9,254 nt of DNA from Thermoleophilia bacterium (lineage in GTDB: Bacteria > Actinomycetota > Thermoleophilia > RBG-16-64-13). Position 1 is the first letter of the stretch, and every line of letters begins with the position of its first letter. The position numbers were made by a program, and so were the translations under genes. Under the pieces are notes generated by a model. That model was given only the letters and a program-made list of their open reading frames with translations, did no database searches and was not told where the DNA came from. This document shows positions 6,237 through 9,254 of the stretch, one piece after another. The stretch spans positions 1-9,254 of the forward strand of contig JAFGIH010000773.1 in the NCBI GenBank assembly GCA_016929985.1, given 5' to 3'.

Positions 6237-7136
6237 GTGAATGTCTACTCTTACACGATCGCCACCGAGGATGCCGGCGCAAGGCTCGACGTGTTCCTGG
6301 GCAGGCGGCCGGAGTTGGGCAGCCGTTCTCGCGTGGCCGCGCTGATCCGGGCCGGCGCGGTGACGGTGGACGGGGCCGGCCGCTCGAAGAGCTATATGCT
6401 CGCCGCGGGTCAGACCGTGGAGGTTGTTCTTGCGCCCGAGACGGCCCCCGACCTCGTCGCGGAGGATCTGCAGGTGCCGGTGCTCTATGAGGACGAGTAC
6501 CTGCTGGTGGTCGACAAGCCGGCCGGGATGCCGGTGCATCCCTCTCGCGGGCATGACTCCGGGACGCTGGTGCATGCCTTGCTCGGGCACGGCTTGGCCG
6601 GCGGGGACAGCTTCCGGCCCGGGGTGGTGCACCGCCTCGACAAAGACACCAGCGGCCTTCTTGTGGTGGCAAAGTCGGGTGAAGTGCACCGTAGACTGGT
6701 CGCCACGATGAAGGAGCGGGCCGTGGACCGCCGCTACCTTGCACTGGTGCACGGTGGCTTTGCGAGCGACAGTGGCACCATCGAAGCGCCGGTGGGGCGC
6801 GATCCGGTCCGCCGCACATCGATGACCGTGGGAGGGGTGGGCGCACGCGACGCACGCACGCATTTCCGCGTGCTGGAGCGCCTCGGCGACTTCAGCCTGG
6901 TCGAGGCGCGCTTGGAGACGGGGCGCACCCACCAGATCAGGGTGCACTTCTTGGCCATCGGGCATCCGGTGGTTGGCGATCCCGTGTACGCGCGCCGTGA
7001 CGCGGTGGGTCTGGGAAGACAGTTCTTGCACAGCTACCGGCTCTCGTTCGCACACCCCATTACCGGGGAATCTCTCGACATCGAAGCTCCCCTGCCCGAA
7101 GACCTTGCGGAAGTGCTGAGGAGACTGCGCGGGTAG
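6237..7136 (+). CDS. rluD: RluA/RluD-family 23S rRNA pseudouridine synthase
   Basis: Isomerises uridines to pseudouridine in large-subunit rRNA, by family analogy in helix 69 if it is a true RluD; the exact target cannot be told from sequence. From the GTG at 6237 the product is 299 residues. An N-terminal S4 RNA-binding domain (about 14-65, ARLDVFLGRRPELGSRSRVA onward) is followed by the catalytic domain. The latter has LLVVDKPAGMPVHPS (89-103), the catalytic motif HRLDKDTSG (132-140, Asp135), RYLALVHG (166-173) and the C-terminal GRTHQIRVH (229-237). The start was chosen because GGGAG at 6224-6228 lies 8 nt before this GTG. The frame is open to a GTG at 6222, which is also possible but lacks a site. 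It lies 17 nt after lspA. Confidence 0.95.
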   Translation: MNVYSYTIATEDAGARLDVFLGRRPELGSRSRVAALIRAGAVTVDGAGRSKSYMLAAGQTVEVVLAPETAPDLVAEDLQVPVLYEDEYLLVVDKPAGMPVHPSRGHDSGTLVHALLGHGLAGGDSFRPGVVHRLDKDTSGLLVVAKSGEVHRRLVATMKERAVDRRYLALVHGGFASDSGTIEAPVGRDPVRRTSMTVGGVGARDARTHFRVLERLGDFSLVEARLETGRTHQIRVHFLAIGHPVVGDPVYARRDAVGLGRQFLHSYRLSFAHPITGESLDIEAPLPEDLAEVLRRLRG

Positions 7137-7143
7137 GAGCGGC

Positions 7144-7167
7144 TGTCTGGGTGTTAGACTTCAGACA
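7144..7167 (+). repeat. Short inverted repeat before the HAD gene
   Basis: TGTCTG at 7144-7149 is the exact reverse complement of CAGACA at 7162-7167, with a 12-nt spacer that contains the candidate -10. It could be an operator half-site pair or a weak hairpin. It has no T-run after it, so it does not look like a terminator. A 6-bp arm can arise by chance. Confidence 0.25.
7155..7160 (+). promoter_or_regulatory. Candidate -10 element for a leaderless HAD transcript
   Basis: TAGACT fits the actinobacterial -10 pattern TAnnnT and ends nine nucleotides before the GTG start at 7170. Transcription from it would begin at or just before the start codon, giving a leaderless mRNA. This would account for the missing Shine-Dalgarno. 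I see no convincing -35 element, so the call is tentative. Confidence 0.3.
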
Positions 7168-7169
7168 CC

Positions 7170-7856
7170 GTGACTGATTCCACCAACAGAGCGCATCGTG
7201 GAGACGATAAGGCTGCGGCTTTCTTTGATCTCGACGGGACCTTGGTCGTAGGCCAGACAACCCTTCTGTTGGTGAGGTTCCTGCGGAAGGTGGGGGTGGT
7301 GAGCAGGGCCTTCGTCGTGGGGACCGGCCTGTGGTTCGTCGGGTACAAGCTGGGGCTGGTGAGAGTGACCGAGAGCTCCCGGGAGAAGGGTGCGGGGGTC
7401 TTCGCCGGTCTCGGGGAGCCCGAAGTCGATGATCTTATGGAACGTTTCGTCGATGAGGAGCTGGCGCCGAGGTTCCACGCCGCGGCGACGGCTGCGCTCG
7501 CGGAGCATCTGGCCGAGGGAGATCGCGTCATGGTCATCTCGGCCGCCCTGGATCCGGTGGTCAAGGCGTTGTGCCGGCGCTTGAACGTCGTTCACTACGT
7601 GGGTACCCCGTGCGAGGTGGTGGAAGGGAGCTACTCCGGCCGCCTGACCGGCCCCAGTCCACACGCGTACGAGAAGGTGAGAGTCGCGGCTGCGTTCATG
7701 GAGAGATGGGGTGTCGCCCCGCAGGAGTGCTGGGCGTACGCCGATCACGGCACCGATCTGCCGCTGCTGCGCTCCGTGGGGCATCCAGTGGCCGTCAATG
7801 CGCGATCCCCGCTTCTGAAGGCAGCACAGCAAGAAGGCTGGCCCATACTACGCTGA
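7170..7856 (+). CDS. HAD-superfamily IB hydrolase (SerB/CicA-like phosphatase)
   Basis: Predicted phosphomonoesterase that uses an aspartyl-phosphate intermediate; the substrate is unknown. The 228-residue product has motif I FFDLDGTL (18-25, nucleophile Asp20 and acid/base Asp22), a helical cap with a hydrophobic stretch (about 43-63), motif II VMVISAALDP (Ser124), motif III Lys169 in YEKVRVAA, and motif IV YADHGTDLPLL (190-200, Asp192 and Asp196). The end RSVGHPVAVNARSPLLKAAQ is typical of the IB subfamily, where motif IV usually reads D-S-x-x-D; here His193 replaces Ser. The GTG at 7170 is the only upstream start giving a complete motif I, and it has no Shine-Dalgarno. It lies 33 nt after rluD, the widest gap in this part of the window apart from the zinc-finger remnant, and 33 nt before tkt. 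SerB is an alternative, but the sequence matches the general IB group better. Confidence 0.85.
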   Translation: MTDSTNRAHRGDDKAAAFFDLDGTLVVGQTTLLLVRFLRKVGVVSRAFVVGTGLWFVGYKLGLVRVTESSREKGAGVFAGLGEPEVDDLMERFVDEELAPRFHAAATAALAEHLAEGDRVMVISAALDPVVKALCRRLNVVHYVGTPCEVVEGSYSGRLTGPSPHAYEKVRVAAAFMERWGVAPQECWAYADHGTDLPLLRSVGHPVAVNARSPLLKAAQQEGWPILR

Positions 7857-7889
7857 TACATACCGAGAACGACCCTGGGAGGCAGGCTC

Positions 7890-9254
7890 ATGGCTGACAG
7901 GTTCCCGCAGGAAGTGGCCCAAGGTCGCGATATCGACCGGCTGGCGATCGACACCATCCGCACTCTGGCGATCGACGCCGTTCAGAAGGCGAATTCGGGC
8001 CATCCCGGCATGCCTCTGGGAGCCGCGCCCATGGCGCACATACTCTGGACCAGGTACCTCAGGTTCGACCCTGCGGATCCCGGCTGGCCGGACCGCGACC
8101 GCTTCGTGCTGAGCGGCGGCCACGGGTCGATGCTGCTCTACGCCCTGCTGCATCTGGCAGGTTTCGGCCTCTCGGTGGAAGAGCTGCAGGCCTTCCGCCA
8201 GTGGGGCAGCCGCACACCCGGGCACCCAGAGCGCGGTCTTACCCCTGGCGTGGAGACGACCACGGGACCTCTGGGCGCGGGCTTCTCGAACGCCGTGGGG
8301 ATGGCCATCGCCGAGACTTTCCTGGCGGCCACCTTCAACCGGCCTGAGTATCCTCTGGTGGACCACTTCACGTATGTGGAGCTTGGCGACGGTGACCTGA
8401 TGGAGGGGCTGACGGCGGAGGCGGCGTCTCTTGCCGGACACCTGAAGCTGGGAAAGCTGATCGCCCTCTACGACGACAACTGCATCAGCATCGAGGGCTG
8501 CACGGGCCTTGCCTTCACGGAGGACGTGGGCAAACGGTTCGAGGCGTACGGCTGGCAGGTGCTGACCGTCGACGACGGCAACGACCTGGCCGCCATCGAC
8601 GAGGCGATATCCGCCGCGCGCGCCGAGACGGCGCGGCCGTCGCTGCTCAAGATCCGCACCATCATCGGTTACGGCAGTCCCAACAAGGCGGGGACGGCGG
8701 AGAGCCACGGCGCCGCCCTGGGTGAGGAAGAGGTCAGGCTGACCAAGGAGGCCCTCCGCTGGCCCGGCGACCTGTTCTTCGCGGTGCCGGAGCGCGTCCG
8801 GGAGCAGTACGCGGGGGTGGCCGCCGGCGGAGCCGCGGCCCGGGCTCACTGGCTGGACCTGCTGACCCGCTACGAGGGCGTATACCCGGATCTTGCCCGG
8901 CAGTGGAGAGAGGCCATGGCAGGGCAGTTGCCGGAGGGTTGGCAGGAGAAGCTGCCGTCGTTCGCCGCCGGCCAGAAGGTGGCCACCAGGTCGGCGTCGG
9001 GCAAGGCGCTGAACGCGCTGGCGGCCGTCGTGCCGACCCTGGTGGGCGGCTCCGCCGACCTCGCCCCCTCCAACAACACCTACCTGGAAGGGCTCGGTGA
9101 CTTTCAGGCCGGCAATCCCGGGGGCCGCAACCTGCGGTTCGGGGTGCGCGAGCACGCCATGGGCGGGGTCCTGAACGGCATGGCCTATCACGGCGGGCTC
9201 TTCCCGTTCGGGGGCACGTTCTTCGTGTTCACCGACTACATGAGACCGGCCATC
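7890..9254 (+). CDS. tkt: Transketolase, N-terminal 455 residues (truncated by window edge)
   Basis: Thiamine-diphosphate enzyme of the non-oxidative pentose phosphate pathway that transfers two-carbon ketol units between sugar phosphates. The visible part covers the pyrophosphate-binding domain and the start of the pyrimidine-binding domain. Visible landmarks include [13 protein letters not shown] (35-47, His38), [11 protein letters not shown] (74-84), [14 protein letters not shown] (124-137), the ThDP/metal motif GDGDLMEG (166-173) with DDN (195-197), ESHGAALG (271-278), and FGVREHAMG (417-425), whose Glu421 activates the cofactor. It breaks off after FTDYMRPAI; a full protein would be about 660-670 residues. 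The ATG at 7890 has TGGGAGG at 7876-7882 with a 7-nt spacer, a strong site. Minor oddities are TTGPLGAGF where TTGPLGQGF is usual, and GGHGS where AGHGS is usual. Identification is secure; completeness cannot be judged. Confidence 0.97.
   Translation, partial: MADRFPQEVAQGRDIDRLAIDTIRTLAIDAVQKANSGHPGMPLGAAPMAHILWTRYLRFDPADPGWPDRDRFVLSGGHGSMLLYALLHLAGFGLSVEELQAFRQWGSRTPGHPERGLTPGVETTTGPLGAGFSNAVGMAIAETFLAATFNRPEYPLVDHFTYVELGDGDLMEGLTAEAASLAGHLKLGKLIALYDDNCISIEGCTGLAFTEDVGKRFEAYGWQVLTVDDGNDLAAIDEAISAARAETARPSLLKIRTIIGYGSPNKAGTAESHGAALGEEEVRLTKEALRWPGDLFFAVPERVREQYAGVAAGGAAARAHWLDLLTRYEGVYPDLARQWREAMAGQLPEGWQEKLPSFAAGQKVATRSASGKALNALAAVVPTLVGGSADLAPSNNTYLEGLGDFQAGNPGGRNLRFGVREHAMGGVLNGMAYHGGLFPFGGTFFVFTDYMRPAI

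Noticed and set aside
5857..6855. Antisense open frame over lspA and rluD
   Set aside because: It spans two well-supported genes and is Arg/Pro-rich, a GC-shadow pattern.
7848..9191. 447-codon antisense open frame across tkt
   Set aside because: The + strand encodes an unmistakable transketolase; the antisense product has no family features.

Overview
The window is a GC-rich, gene-dense stretch with every recognisable gene on the + strand. Gene order and protein features point to Actinomycetota, probably a deep-branching (non-mycobacterial) lineage. The evidence is the order ftsZ, pgeF, yggS, sepF, proC, divIVA, a FtsZ tubulin signature ending in -GGAP, several GTG starts, and a DivIVA whose conserved N-terminus is followed by a long low-complexity tail. 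The assignment below phylum level is inference only.

Layout. Positions 44-5262 are the distal part of a division and cell-wall cluster: ftsZ, pgeF (YfiH), yggS (PLP homeostasis), sepF, a divergent proC-like gene, and divIVA. Positions 5309-7136 hold yggU (DUF167), a decayed DksA/TraR-type zinc-finger remnant, lspA and an rluD-type pseudouridine synthase. Positions 7170-9254 hold a SerB/CicA-like HAD phosphatase and the first 455 codons of a transketolase that runs off the right edge. Gaps are short (1 to 97 nt). pgeF and yggS overlap by 4 nt, and yggS and sepF are separated by 1 nt, so these are probably translationally coupled. No intergenic region exceeds 100 nt, apart from the 98 nt between yggU and lspA, which holds the zinc-finger remnant.

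How the genes work together. FtsZ forms the Z-ring and SepF anchors it to the membrane. DivIVA marks poles and septa and directs wall growth. PgeF and YggS are metabolic housekeeping partners that usually travel with this cluster. LspA matures lipoproteins, and RluD modifies 23S rRNA. The HAD enzyme and transketolase look like a separate metabolic block, possibly with its own promoter upstream of position 7170.

I see no mobile element, CRISPR array, RNA gene or novel multi-gene system. The points most worth a second look are local: the zinc-finger remnant between yggU and lspA, the unusual ProC paralogue (altered motifs and a possible compensated frameshift), and the repeat-bearing Pro/Ala tail of DivIVA.
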